A stretch of 64,000 nt of DNA from Anaeromyces robustus (taxonomy: Eukaryota; Neocallimastigomycota; Neocallimastigomycetes; Neocallimastigales; Neocallimastigaceae): the NCBI GenBank assembly GCA_002104895.1, contig MCFG01000089.1:97001-161000 (forward strand), given 5' to 3'. The notes beneath the pieces were generated by a model that was not told where the DNA came from, did not search any database, and saw only the letters and a program-made list of their open reading frames with translations. Of the stretch, positions 1-16,591 are shown piece after piece. The number at the start of each line of letters is the position of its first letter. The stretch's first letter is position 1. Both the position numbers and the translations under genes were made by a program.

Positions 1-24
1 AGTTATAATATATTATTTATATGC

Positions 25-55
<31 letters not shown>

Positions 56-479
56 TATTTATTTATTATAAATGATAAAAATAAAATAATAAAATTTAAC
101 TCTTTATTATTTAAACTTTATAAATATTTGATCTATATCTATAAAAAAAAATATCTCAAAAGAACGAAATAAAAATTAATAAAAGTTCTTTTATAAATTA
201 TATTTTCAGTACAATAATTATAATATCATTCATATCATTCATATCATTTATATATAATAATAATAATAATAACATAAAAATAATAATAATTATAATATAT
301 TATTTATATGTTGTTGTTATTATTTATTTATTTATTATAAATGATAAAAATAATAATAATTATAATATATTATTTATATGTTGTTGTTATTATTTATTTA
401 TTTATTATAAATGATAAAAATAAAATAATAAATTTTTACTCCTTATTATTTAACCATTATAAATATTTGATCTATATCT

Positions 480-554
480 ATAAAAAAATATCTCAAAAGA
501 ACGAAATAAAAATTAATAAAGTTTTTATTTCGTTCTTTTGAGATATTTTTTTAT
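480..554. repeat. Perfect 33-bp inverted repeat (hairpin)
   Basis: Bases 480-512 are the exact reverse complement of 522-554, with a 9-nt loop (513-521). The arms contain the satellite's AAAAGAACG block in both orientations, so this looks like a head-to-head inversion inside the second satellite copy. Confidence 0.9.
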
Positions 555-565
555 TATATTTATAA

Positions 566-615
566 ATTATACTGAAAACATAATTTATATTTATAAATTA
601 TGTTTTCAGTATAAT
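566..615. repeat. Perfect 24-bp palindrome
   Basis: Bases 566-589 are the exact reverse complement of 592-615 with a 2-nt spacer. The arm is the satellite's TTTTCAGTATAAT segment meeting its own inverse, only 12 bp after the preceding 33-bp hairpin. Confidence 0.9.
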
Positions 616-725
616 AGTTTTTATGAATGAATAGTTATAATATCATTCATTCATATTATTCATAAATAATAATTATAATAACATATAAATAATAATAATT
701 ATAATATATTATTTATATGTTGTTC

Positions 726-774
<49 letters not shown>

Positions 775-998
775 TATTATTATTTATTAATTATAAATGA
801 TAAAAATAAAATAATAAATTTTAACTCTCTATTATTTAACCTTTATAAATATTTGATCTCTATAAAAAAATATATCTCAAAAGAACGAAATAAAAATTAA
901 TCTCTACAAAAAAAATTAATAAGTTTTTTTATAAATTATATTTTCAGTATAATAGTTTTTATGAATGAATAATTATAATATCATTCATATCATTCATA

Positions 999-1029
<31 letters not shown>

Positions 1030-1790
1030 TATAAATAATAATAATAAAAATTTATTATTTTATTTTTATTATTTATAATTAATAAATAATAATAATAATA
1101 ACACATAAATAATATATTACAACTCTTTAATATTTAACCTTTATAAATATTTGATCTCTATCTAAAAAATCTCAGAAGAACATAAAAAAAATTAATAAAG
1201 TTTTTTTATAAATTATATTTTTAGTATAATAGTTTTTAGGAAAGAATAGTTATAATATCATTCATATCATTAATAAATAATAATTATACTAACATATAAA
1301 TAATATACTATATACTAACATATAAACTGTTATTATTTATATGTTATTATTATTATTATTTATTAATTATAAATGATAAAAATAAAATAACAAATATTAA
1401 CTCTCTATTATTTAACCTTTATAAATATTTGATCTATATCTATAAAAAAAAAATATCTCAAAAGAACAAAAAAAAACTAATAAAGTTTTTTTATAAATTA
1501 TATTTTCAATACAATAATTTTTTATAATATCATTCATATCATTCATAAGTAATAATAATAGCATATAAATAATATACTAAACTATTATTATTTATATGTT
1601 ATTATTATTCTTATTATTTATTAATTATAAATAATATACTAAACTATTATTATTTATATGTTATTATTATTCTTATTATTTATTAATTATAAATGATAAT
1701 ACTAAAATTATAAATTTTAACTCTATTATTTAACCTTTATAAATATTTGATCTATATTTATAAAAATATTTAATAATAATAATAAAAATA

Positions 1791-2169
1791 AATGGAAGTA
1801 AAAAAATATATATACTAATGATTTAAATTATTTATTAATTATTATATTTTTTAATAATTAAATGAAAAGAAATATCAATAATACTGTATAATAAATAAAA
1901 AAATATAATAAATAATAAAAAAATATTAGAAAATGAATAATTAATAATAATATTATTATAGTTTTTATATATTAATATAGGAAAGAAATTTATATATATA
2001 TATATATATAAATATATATAAAATTATATTATTGTATTTTCCATAAATTTAATTAAAAAAATTTTGAATGATAATTAAGAATAAAAAAAATAAAAAAAAA
2101 GAGATATCAAAAGGTATATATATACTTATTTAAAATGAATCCAAACAAAACCAACAACAATCATTCAAA

Positions 2170-2207
<38 letters not shown>

Positions 2208-2575
2208 AAAAAGAGTTTTCTTTTTTTTTTTTTTTTCTATATTTCTATATAAATAAAAATTGATTATTCTGTCAATAATAAATAGAAATTCTATCAATAA
2301 TATTTAGAAATATTTCTATTCTAGTAGTTTTCCATATAATATAATATATTTCATAGAAAACAATTAAATAAATGAATAAATAAATATTAAATAAATAAAT
2401 ATTAAATAAATAAATATAAATAAATAAATTAATAAATAAAGAAATGAATAAATAATTAGATAAAATAAATAAATATAAATATAAATATAAATGAATAAAT
2501 GAATAAATAAATAGATAAATATATAAATATATAAATGAATAAATGAATAAATAAATAAATAAATAAACAAATAGA

Positions 2576-2626
<51 letters not shown>

Positions 2627-4279
2627 ATATAAAATAAATAAATAAACAAATAAATAAATAAACAAATAAATAAATAAACAAATAAATAAATAAATAAATA
2701 TAAAATAAATAAATAAATAAATGAATAAATAAATATATAAATTAATAAATAAATAAATAATTAAATAAATAAATGAATGAATGAATGAATAAATAAATAG
2801 AATTACAAAATAAATAAATTAATAATTATTAAATGATTGTTTTATGTCTATATAGTTTATACAATTTTTTGTGATTTTTTGTGATTCAACTTTTAAGCAT
2901 TATAACACATGTAATTAAAATAAAAAAAAAAATTTTTTTTCCTTTTTAACTTTATAATTATTTTTATATTTTTTTTTTTTCCATTATTCCAAATTAAAAC
3001 GTGAAGAAGGAAAAAAAAAAATTAAGAATAGAAAAAAAAAAATAAAAAAAAAAAATAAAAAAAATAATAAAAAAAAAAAGAAAAAATTATGCTATTCAAT
3101 AATATTAATAAATAAAATAAAATAAAATAAAATAAAATAAAACAGTGCGATATATTAAAATGAAATATAATATATTATATCAAATATAAATTTTAGTTGT
3201 GTAATAGATAGAAAGTTAAAAAATTAAAGTAAATAGAAATACAAATAGAAATAAAAATATATTATTATTTATTCATTCATTCATTTATTTATATCTTTAT
3301 TTATTAATATATTTATATATTTATTTATTTATTTATTTTCATTTATTTTATTTTAAAAATTAATTGTTTTAAATAGAATTTCTGTATTTTTTTAAAACAT
3401 ACATTTAAAATATAAAAAAAAAAAAAAAATAATTATTTTTTTTTATAAGATTTTTATATAGATTATACTTTTTTTTTTTTTTGTTTTTTAGAAATGGGAA
3501 AAATAAATATTAAAATATTAAAAATATTAATATTAATATAATAAATAAAATAAAATAAAATAAAAAAATGATTAATATTAATATTATTCTTAGATTACTT
3601 TAATATTATTTTATTATTAATATTATTATTATTCTTTATATTTTAAAAAATATTAATATAATTAATATAAATAAATAAATAAATAAATAAAGTTCAGATA
3701 ATAATAATAATAAAAAAAAAATTTTTTTTTTTGGTATTAAATTATAAAAAAAAAAATATGCACATGAATCCTTTGTAAAGTAAAAGTAAAGTACGATTGA
3801 AAAAAAAAATGAAATAAAATAAAATATGCATTGTTAAATAATATTATTATAATTTGAAAGTATAACATGAACATGATTAATAAAATTTTATATATAAAAA
3901 AATATATGTATATTTAAACTTTTTAAATTTAATATATATAGTTATTAACACCTATTTTGATATATATTTTCACCAATAATCAAAATTATTCATTTTCTTT
4001 ATCTTTTTTTTTTTTTTTTAAAAAAATTTATTTATTAATTTATTTTTTTTTTTTTTTAATAAATAATTTATTATTATTTTACATAATAAATAAAAGTATA
4101 AAGAATAAGATTAAAAAAAATTAAAATAAAAACGATTAAAAAAAAGAAAAAAGAAAATAATTATATAAAATTATATATATTAAAACTTAATATATATATA
4201 TTTCTTTATATAATTTTTTCATTTTCATTTTCTTTTTTAATCTTTTTTTTTTTTTTTTATTTCGTTTTTTCTTATTCTT

Positions 4280-4310
<31 letters not shown>

Positions 4311-5373
4311 CATTGAATATATGATTAATATATTCTTTTTTTCTTTTTTTTTTTCTTTTTTTTTTTTATATATATATAAAATTAAATAAAAAAAATAATA
4401 ATTTAAAATAAAACATTTTTTTTTTTTTACAATTTTAATTTGTAAAAGTTTTTTAAAATTTTATTTATTATTATTTAATCTTTTTTAGCATGACTTTTAT
4501 TAATAATAATAATAATATTATTATTAATATTATTATTATTCGTTAGTTAATTTGTTTCGTAGGTTTCGTTTCGTTAAGTTTTTTGAGTTTTTTTTTTTTG
4601 TGTGTGTATGTAAATGTTTAATATAATTTTGTGTAAATTAATGTGTGTTTGAATTTTAGAATTTTAGAATTATATAATTTTGATTGCTTGTACAATTCTT
4701 TTTTTTTTTTTAAATATCAAACTTTATTAGATATTTTTTTTATTTGTTCGTTTCGTTTCGTTTTTTTTTTGTTTGTTTGTTTGTTTATTTTTTTTTTTAT
4801 TATTATTTTTTTTTCCTATATTAAATCGAATAGAATAAAATAAAATAAAATTATTTATATTTTGTTTTTATATATATATTTGGGAGAATGCATATTCAAT
4901 ACTACAAAGGAATTATATATTTTAAATTTAAATAAATACATAATTATTAAATAAAAATTAATTAATTATATGGTGTTATTCATTATTTAAATTATGATTA
5001 TTTACTATTTTTTTTTTTTTTTAAATAACTAAAAAACATTTTTTTTTTAAATATAAATCTATATAATTCCCGGTATTGAAATATTCCAACGATTGAATTA
5101 TTAAAAAAAAAATTATATATATATAAAATAAATAAAATAAAAAAAAAAAATCTTTTTTTTTTTTTTTCTTTTTCTTTTTTTTTAATAATTAATCTCTTCT
5201 ATGCACCCCCCAAATTTTATAAAAATAAATATGAATAATTTTTTTTTTACTTTATATTCTTTTTTTTTTTTCGTTCATTAATTATGGGAGTTTGTTATAA
5301 TATTTTTTAAAATTATTTTAAACTATTTTTTTTTTTCGTAAACAAGGGAGTTTTTTAAATATTAAATATTCTA

Positions 5374-5406
<33 letters not shown>

Positions 5407-5789
5407 AAATTATTTAAATAAAATTCGATAAATATATTTAAAATTTAATGGCTAAACTTATTCACTATTAAAATTTAATACTAAATTTATATATTAATCT
5501 TTAAAATAATAAATAATATTATAAAAATCTAAAAAGAACTTTTTGTGTTTTATCATTATTAATTATTTAAATTAAAACTTTATAATTAAAAAAATATTTC
5601 TTTAAATATAGTAATTTATATCTATATCTATTAAATATTTTTAATTATAGATTAGAATTGATAAAAAAAATTAAAAAAAAAAATTATTTTTTTTTTTTAA
5701 AAAAACGATAGAATTTTTTTTTAAAATGGGTTGTTGTTTTTTTTTTCTTCTTTTTTTTTCCTTCTAATAAATAGTATTAATTAATGTTT
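1791..5789. other. Gene-free AT-rich stretch
   Basis: No credible coding region on either strand. It holds long A and T homopolymers, a TAAATAAA-type tetranucleotide tract (about 2360-2800) and short AT microsatellites. Open frames here translate as Phe/Leu/Ile/Tyr runs and are microsatellite read-through. Confidence 0.8.
2362..2805. repeat. (AAAT)n tetranucleotide microsatellite
   Basis: About 440 bp made almost entirely of AAAT/AATA units with occasional ATAT, AAAC and AATG variants. It creates spurious minus-strand frames of Tyr-Leu-Phe-Ile repeats. Confidence 0.9.
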
Positions 5790-7392
<1,603 letters not shown>

Positions 7393-7679
7393 TTAAATTA
7401 TTAATTTTTTTTTTTAAAAAATTTATTTGATTTTTAAATTATTTTTATTTTTTTTTTTTGTGTAGAGAAAAAAAAGAAAAAAAAATTTTTTTTTGAAATA
7501 TTTTAATATATATATATATATTTTTTTTTACATATATTATTTAAATAACATTTATTATATTATCATATAATATAATTAAAATAAAATAAAATAAAATAAT
7601 AAATTAAAAAAAAAAAAAAAATTTTTTTTTAAATTAAATAAATATTTAATATATCTGTGTAACGAAAAAAAGAATTCAT

Positions 7680-7698
7680 CACGTGAAATAGTGAGTCA
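7680..7698. promoter_or_regulatory. E-box CACGTG and TGAGTCA upstream of GAPDH
   Basis: About 300 bp upstream of the GAPDH start, CACGTG lies at 7680-7685 and TGAGTCA at 7692-7698. These are consensus sites for bHLH factors and for AP-1/Gcn4-type bZIP factors. They stand out as GC-containing palindromic words in otherwise A/T-only DNA. Function is inference. Confidence 0.35.
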
Positions 7699-7901
7699 CG
7701 TATTTAAATGTTTTGGTAAAAAAAAATAATTAATATTACAGAAAAAATTCAATAATAAAAAAAAGATAATATACATTAATTTATGTAAAAATGTAATAAA
7801 TTTTTTGTCAAATGATATATTAATTTTAAATTATTATATGTATATGTATTATATAATTAATACAAAAAAGAAAAAAAAATGATAATTTTTTATTTATATA
7901 T

Positions 7902-7944
<43 letters not shown>

Positions 7945-8998
7945 CTTATATTTTTAATAAAAAAAAATTTTTTTTCTCATTTTTTATATTTATTTTATTA
8001 ATAATTAATAAAAAATATAAAAAAAAATATATAAAAAAAAAACATACTTTATTAAAATAAATTCATTCCACTGTTTTCTTAATGAATTATTTTTAAAAAA
8101 GGAAAAAATTAATTAATTAAAAAAAAAATAATAAAAATTTATTATTAAAGTTTAAATTTTAAAAGTTTTTTTTTTTTTAAAAAATACAATAAAATATAAA
8201 AATAAAATAAGATAAAATAAAAGTAGGTTTAAATAAATGATAGAACAATTATAGAAACATTTTCTATTATTTATTATTTATTATTATTATTCTTAATTAA
8301 TAATAGCATTTTTTTATTATTATTATTTATTATAATAATAATAATTATTATTATTATTTATTATTTATTATTATTTATTATTATTTATTACTTTTATTAA
8401 TAAATAGAATTAGCTTTTTATCTTTTTTTTTTTTATTTAAAAAAGAATTTTTCATAGGAAAATAAAAATGAATACAAATTTAATGTAAAAATAAATAAAT
8501 AGTATACTATTAATATACATAAATAAATAGCTTCGCATATATTATCAATTAAGTATGTTTTAATGCAATACATTTATATTTTTATTCATTAACTACACAT
8601 GAATTAATATATCAAAAACAATAAAACATATATTGCATTACATTCTATTATATGATGTTCTACAATGAATTTAAAATTAATTAAAAGTTTTAGATTTGAA
8701 TATTAAAAAAAAATCAATTTTAAAATTTAATATTTTTTTTGGTTTTTTTTTTTTTCTTTTGTGTTTTACATTTTACATCTAAAAAAATATTATAAAATAT
8801 TATAAAAAATGAAATATAAAATATAAAATATCATAATAAATAAAATAAATTTTTTGTATTTAATCAAATAAAAATAAAAAAAATAAAAAATAAAATATTA
8901 GTATTTAATATTAAATATTAACTATAAGATATAAAATATACAAAAATATTATAATAATAATAATAATAATAATAGTTTTTATTAACATTAATATTATT

Positions 8999-9030
<32 letters not shown>

Positions 9031-10453
9031 GAATACCAAAATGAAATTTTTAATATTTTAATATATTAAAAAATTTTAAATACTGAATTAAAATGGTAAA
9101 ACTCACAAAATTGTTAATATTGATCAATATTATTAATTATTACAAATATATTGTAATTGATTTACATTATACATTTTAATATATTTATATTTAATAATTA
9201 TTATATGTATAATATATAAATTATTTTAAATAATTTCACTTTAATTAAATGACTTCAATTGATTTACAATATATAATACAATATATAAAATATAAATTCT
9301 ATTATATTTATATCCAATAAGAATGTTAATATTAATTAAAAAATTATATATCTAAAAGAATTTTATAAAAATGAAGTTTATTAAATAAAAAATGAAATTT
9401 ATTATATAATAGAGTACACTATAATATATTATACCACATTTAATATTTATTCTGTATATCCTTTTTTACACTTACATAAATTTAACTTTAAAAATAATAA
9501 TAAATGAATAATGAATATGAATATGAATAAATAATAATAATAATATTAATAATAATAATTGAATATTCCATGTAACAGTTTTTAAATAATAATATTAGTA
9601 TTTTCCAATTATTATTATTGTTATTATTAGCACATTCATTATATTTATTTATTTATTTATTTATTCATTTATTTATTCATCTTTTCTTTTATTTATTCAT
9701 TCATTTAATAACATTAATAATTAATCTATTCCTCAATTAACAATTAAAAATGCTATATCTTGTCAATAAGTAAAATAGAATAATAGAAAATTTTAATTTA
9801 TAATTATTTTCTTTTAATATATATAATTATATTTTAAAAGGAAATATTATATAATTATATAATAGAAAGAGATATTAATAATTATATTAGAGAAAGAGAT
9901 ATTATGTAATTATTCTTATTACTAATTATTAATTATGCTATTATAACACCAATTACTATTAAATTAGCTTGATTTATAGTGTAATTTCAAATATTAACAG
10001 TGAATGATAATTTTATTTTTAATTATTCACTATTAATATAATTGTATCATCCTACTATTTATATGTAAAAAATATTATTATATGAAAATGATATAAGAGA
10101 AAAAAAGCTATTAAATATTAAAATCAAATTATTAATTACATTATTAAAAAAAAAAATAAATAATATTATTATATTTTTTCTAGTTATACAAATTATCTTA
10201 ATTTTATATTAATAACATTTTTATATACAGTATTTTAATTCATATTTTTAATTTCCTTTTTTTATTTATTTTTACTTTCCTTTTTTTATTTATTTTTACT
10301 TTTACTTAAAAATATAAACAATGTATAATTTTATAATATATATATATATATTCTTTTTTTTTTTTTTGGTAAAAAAATAATAATAAACATTCCCATAATT
10401 AATCTATAATTATGTATAATATTTAAAATATTTTTATTTATATATATTATTTT

Positions 10454-10495
10454 ATTATAAAGTGTTAATTTATTAATTAATTAACACTTTATAAT
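10454..10495. repeat. 17-bp inverted repeat
   Basis: Arms 10454-10470 and 10479-10495 are exact reverse complements (AAGTGTTAATT core) around an 8-nt loop. It lies in non-coding DNA with no gene nearby. Confidence 0.75.
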
Positions 10496-11055
10496 TTATT
10501 ATTTATAGCTGAATTTTAAAATAAATATATATAATATATATTTTGAATTCTAAAAAATTTTTTTTTAAAAAATAAAATATATTTAATAAATTTTTTATTT
10601 TAATTATCATTACTTTTTTTTACTTTATATTTTTTTGTTACTTTATATTTTTTATATTTTATATTACTTTAATAAAATATATATATATAATCTTTTTAAT
10701 TGTTATTTATTAAAAAAAGATATACTTGAAAATAATTAAAAGATTATATATATGTAATTAATTACAAAAATAAAAAAAAAATAAAAAAAAAATATGTAAA
10801 AGCTTAATAATTTTATTTTTTATTAAATTTCGTTAGTATATAATTAAAGAAATCATAATATAATCAAAAGAAATATAATTAAAGAAAATATAAAGAAAAA
10901 AAAAAAAGAAAACAAATAAAAATAATGAAAAAGTAATTTTTATTACCTAAAAAAATTTGTCAAGAAATTACAAAAATAATAAATACTAAAAAAAATAATT
11001 AATACAATTCTTTTCAACTTTTTTATTTTTTATATTTTATTAAAAAAATCATATA

Positions 11056-11217
11056 ATCAATATTTATTTATTTATTTATTATTTATTTATTTATTTATTT
11101 ATTATTTATTTATTTATTTATTATTTATTTATTTATTATTTATTTATTTATTTATTTATTATTTATTTATTTATTTATTATTTATTTATTTATTATTTAT
11201 TTATTTATTTATTTATA
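11056..11217. repeat. (TTTA)n / TTATTTATTTA microsatellite
   Basis: About 160 bp of TTTA units with regular one-base phase slips (TTATTATTT) that give a higher-order pattern of 3-5 units per block. Confidence 0.85.
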
Positions 11218-13885
11218 ACAAATATATATGATATTAATAAAAATACCATATACTTTAAATAAAATATATTATTGTTCTTCTATATGCTTTATTTATAAAT
11301 ACTTGTATTGAATTTTTTTTTTTTTTAAATAGTTGAAATTTTTATAAATATTAAATATTGAATTTTCTATAATATATGAATATTTATATAAATAAAGAAA
11401 ATGTGGATATATTTATTTAATTAAAAAAATAAAAATAAAAAAATAAAAAATACATACTTTAAATTAAAATCAAAACATCAAAACTTATTTTTTTAAAGTT
11501 TATTAAAATTAAAATAATAAAAAAAATTCATTTCAAAAAACGTTAATAAAAATAAAAAACAATTAGGTATTTAATATAAATTATATAAAAAATATACTAT
11601 AATTTTTAATAATAATTGAATTTTAAAAACTCTTTTTTTAATGATAAAAAAATTGTTTTTATTTTATTTCATTTTATTTTATTTTATTTTATTTCATTTT
11701 ATTTAAAATTTATTTATTTAAAAAATATTCATTTAAAATTTAAATAAATTTTTATATTTTTATATTTACGGTTAATAGGATTCTAAATCAATATTTATAA
11801 ACAATTTATATTTATTTATAATTTATAAATAAATAAATATTAATTAATCTATTCATTAATTAAAAGTAGTATTTAATTATTTTTTTTTTCTATTTCTTTA
11901 TTTTTTTATATTTTTACATTTTATGTTTTTTTTTAACAATTAAATTTAATTTAATCATAATGGAAATAATAAAAGAAAACATTTTATAATTTTATATCAT
12001 AAAATTCTAAAAGAAAAAAAAAGTGCACTGTACATATATATATTTATATATTTATCATCATCTTTTTATATTATGTAGTTATTATATTATATTCTGCATT
12101 ATCATTCTAAGATGTATATAAATATATTTTAATAAATGAATATTATATTGTATGATATATTAAAAAATAAAAAAAATATTAAAAGATTATCATTTTCCTT
12201 ATTTTGTTTTTTTTCATTAATATCTATTTTTCTTACCGAAAAAATTAATAATATATGTAATATATAATATAAAATGTTTAATACTAATCGTAATAATCAT
12301 TCAAATATCTAATTAAACATTATGATTTTTTTTTTTTTTAATTATTTTAATCTTTTAATAAACAATAAAAAATATACAATGAAATTTTAATTTTAATTTT
12401 TGATAATTAAACTTTTAGATTAGCATGATGTATATAATATAATTTAAGGTATAATAATGAATATTAAAAAATAAAATTAATAAAAAAAAATAAAAAAATA
12501 CTATAATATAAGGTATTCAAAACAATTTAAAATTTTTAATGAAATTAATGGTTTACTGGAATTTAATATTAAAGTTTACTTAATTTATGTATATTGTAAA
12601 CTTTTTTTTTTTTTAATTAATAACATTTTTTTTTAATATATAATATAAAAGAAAATATTTTTTACTTTTATTTTATTTTTTTTTTTTATTTTTATTTTTT
12701 GTTTTTATAATAAGGTCATTTCTGTATTGTTTTCCTTTTATTAATATAAATAATAATAAAAATAAAGAAAATAATAAAACAAATAATAATAATAATAATA
12801 ATTATTATTAAATTACATACATATCATAATATACATATTAAATAAATAAATAAAAAAAAAAAAAGTCAAATATAAAACACATTTTTTAAATAAAAATAAT
12901 AAATCATATCATATTTATAATTTAATAATAATAATAATAAAGTATAATAAGTTTATAAATACAATAATACAATATTTAATAATACTTTATTATAAACCAA
13001 AAAATAGAAAAATAAAAAAAAAAAATAAAAAAAAAAAACTTTTTTATTTTTTTGTTGTATAAAAATAATTTTTTTTAACACAACTATACGAATGCATAAT
13101 TTTGGATATATCATGCATTTATTCTCTTAAAATATATATAATTAATATAATAATAATAATAATAATAACGAAAGAACTAAAAAAAATTATAGTATTGTAT
13201 TAATAACAAAAAAACTTATTCACAAAATAAAAATTATTATATTAATATATAAATATTTTTGTAAATATATAAATAATAATAATATTTTATATAACTGGAT
13301 ATATATACAATTATTTTACATTTTAAAAATTTTTAATAATTATAACATTAACCGTAATCTTAATTATCGTAAATAGTAAGTATTTTTATTTTATTTAATT
13401 ATTTGTTTTTTATTTTATTTTATTTTATTTTATTTTATTTTTTTAAAATTTAATAATTATTTATTGAAAAAAAAATATATATAAATATTATTCTTTAAAA
13501 ATATGGGATAATTATTTGAAAAATGGACATTAAGAAATATGATATAAATTTTTCTTTAATTATTTTTTAATTGAGTTAATTGAAAAAAAAATATTAATTT
13601 TTTAAAAAAAGTATCAACAAAGATTATATAACCAAAATGACGATAACAATTACTAGTAAATAATATAAATAATAATAATTTAAAAAAAAAAAAACAGAAA
13701 AAAGGAATAATAATTATTATTTAAAGATTAAAAAAAGATTTATTAAATTATAATTATATTTTTATTTATAAAAAAAAAAATAAAATAAAGATAAAAGAAA
13801 AAAAGAAAAATGTACAATAAATTTTTACACTATGATAATGAAAATAATTTGATAATAAAAATATAAAGATAAAAAAAAAATTATA

Positions 13886-13927
<42 letters not shown>

Positions 13928-14438
13928 CATTAAAATATTTAATAAAACTTTTTAAAATTACATTACATTTACAATTTATATTAAATACGTATTATAGAAA
14001 AAATTTCTGTATCAAAAAATATAAAATTAATACAATATATTATAAATGTAATCTAATCTATTATATATTTAATCGAATTAAATAAATTTTTTTATATTTG
14101 AATACTGAATATTATAAACGCCAAATATTTTATTTTATTTTATTTTATATTTATATTTATATATAATATTAAATTATAATAAATAAATTAATAAAAAGAT
14201 TTTATATATAAGATATGCATTAGTATATTATTCAATATAATATTAATATATGAAAAATAGTATTTATATAATAATTTAGAATCTATAAATACATTTATTT
14301 ATCATATAAAATAATATATTATTATTATATTGTATTATAATTACTAGTGTATATTGAAATATTTAATATAATTTTTTATATATTTTTTTTTCCATATTTA
14401 TTATTTTTTTATTATTATTTTTTATATTATTTTTTATA

Positions 14439-14469
<31 letters not shown>

Positions 14470-15417
14470 TATAATTTATTTATTATAATTTTTTTTTCTT
14501 TATTTAATTATTCTTTATTATTTCATACAAAAAAAAAGAAATTTTATTAAAATAAAAGTTATCAAAAATGAAGTTTCAAATATAATAAAAGATTATCGTT
14601 ATAATTTAATGTTATCATATCAATATGTAAATTGATTAATATTATTAATATAATAAAAAATATTATTGTATTTTATATTTTTTCCGGTTGAAATAAAAAA
14701 ATTTTTTTATTTTTATAATTTTTATTTTTATATGTTAATTTAGAAATTTATAAATTTTTTTTTTTTTCCTTAAAACTAAATAATAATTTTTAAATATTAT
14801 ATATATATATTTTAATATATATTCATAATAGATATACCACTGTATATATAAATATCTATATAGATATTTTTTACCTTTTCAAATGAATAATAAAATATAC
14901 AAGTTAAAATAAAATAAATTAAAAATAAAACAGTGATATAATATTGAAATCATAATAATAAAAGAGAAAAAAAAAAAAATAAATTATAATATAGTAATAT
15001 ACATTATTTTAAGAATAATAAAATTAACGAACTTTAACAAACTAAACAGAAAGAAAAAAAAGAATAAAAATCCAATTAAAACAAAAACTTTTAATATAAA
15101 TATATCATATTATTATTAAATAATATTAAGAAATATTATTTTATAATATATATTGTTATTTAAAAACAAGATTTTTTTTTTATTTAAGATTTATATATAT
15201 ATATATTCGTAAATATATAATAAATAAATAAATATATATATATATTATTACAAATCAGACGATTTTTTTTAAATCACTTTCAAAAATAATTATTAAATAA
15301 TTCAATAATATATATATATTTATAATATTTCTATATTCTATTTCAATCAACATATTTAAATTGTGAATACTTTTTTTTTTTTTTCTTTTTTTTTATTATT
15401 ATATAAATATATAAAAA

Positions 15418-16554
15418 ATGAATAATTCAAACGAATATATTCAATATTCTTCAAGGCAAATTGAAGATCCTGTTTTTCAACAACCAATGTTAAATAATAA
15501 AGGCTATCAAGATAATATATCTTATTACCCATATATGTATAATAATAATATTGAAATGAATTCTCATATCAATATTCATACCCAAAAACCTCAATTACAA
15601 ATTAATACTAATATTGTTAATAATATTAATAATTATAATATTGATCTTATCAATAAACAAAATAATAATACTTTTAAAGAAATTTCATTGCCACCTAAAA
15701 ATAATCAACTTTCTTTATTAAAATGTCAACGTAATGAAAAACAAAATATTAGTTATTCTAAATCTTTAAAAACTATTGATATTACAAATCAAAATAAAAT
15801 AAAAAAGAATAAAAAGAAACCAATAGTTATTGATAAGAATAACATTATACCATATGTTCAACTTAATACTAATCATTTAAATTCACATAATAATATTACT
15901 AATTATTCTGGGAATATTAACTATTCCAATTCGTTAATAAACAATTATAAATCGGTCATTTATCCAAATCAAAATGTTTATTACAGTAATAATAATAATA
16001 ATAATCAATATAACCATTTAAATATGTCAGCAATTCATGAAAGAAATTATTATGTACAGAATGTTCAAAATAATAACGTATCAGCTTCTGCTGTTCCACC
16101 CAATTATAATGTAATGAAACAAAATTTAAATAATAATAATAATAATAATAATGATTATATGCAATCTTTAATTCAATTTGGATGTTTTAATCCAAATTGT
16201 AATTTCATGGGTGCTTCTAGACAATATTTAAATAATATGGAATATTATAATAAAATTAATGGTATGTTAGATTATGATAATGAAGAATTAATAAAACAAT
16301 TTGATGAAGACATGAAAAAAATAAATGGTAATTTTTTTTTTACTTTTTATTTTTATAAATATAAATGTTTTTATTATTACTATTAAATATAATATATGAT
16401 TTATATTATTATATATATAATATGACTTATATATACATATATAATATATGATTTATATTATATATATATAATATATGATTTATATTATACTTATTATTAT
16501 TATTATTATTTTAATTATTATCATAAAAATATTTTTTAATAATTTTTCCAATTT

Positions 16555-16591
<37 letters not shown>

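Larger units (their letters stand above)
1..1790. repeat. Diverged tandem satellite, six copies
   Basis: The motif AAATATTTGATCT recurs at 122, 461, 847, 1145, 1423 and 1741 (spacing 278-386 bp). In the first five copies it is followed by a run of A, a (TC)TCA(A/G)AAGAAC block and ATTAATAAAG or a close variant, then TTATAAATTATATTTTCAGTA and clusters of ATCATTCATATCATTCAT. This is a locally amplified non-coding satellite, with unit length varying because of internal AAT/ATT tracts. The array may begin before the window. I see no coding potential; subtelomeric or centromeric location is possible but not shown. Confidence 0.85.
7699..15417. other. Gene-free AT-rich stretch (7.7 kb)
   Basis: I see no gene. 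The region holds A/T homopolymers, TTTA and AAT microsatellites, and a hairpin at 10454-10495. The only longer open frame (14347-14550) is a Phe/Leu/Ile/Tyr run over T-rich DNA. It lies upstream of both the GAPDH gene (-) and the kinase gene (+), so both promoters are inside it. Confidence 0.75.

Noticed and set aside
341-541. 66-residue frame inside the first satellite copies
   Set aside because: It is made of satellite sequence and ends inside the hairpin; not conserved between copies.
2135-2260. Small ORF starting MNPNKTNNNHSK then poly-Leu
   Set aside because: It passes directly into ATT and T homopolymers with no conserved sequence or splice partner.
2272-2681. Three overlapping minus-strand frames rich in Tyr/Leu/Phe/Ile
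   Set aside because: They are read-through of the AAAT tetranucleotide tract and all frames look alike.
4643-4843. Phe-rich 66-residue frame
   Set aside because: T-rich DNA with (TTTCG)n and (TTTG)n runs; no protein-like composition.
14347-14550. 67-residue hydrophobic frame
   Set aside because: Phe/Tyr/Ile/Leu only, from T-rich repeats; not a membrane protein gene.
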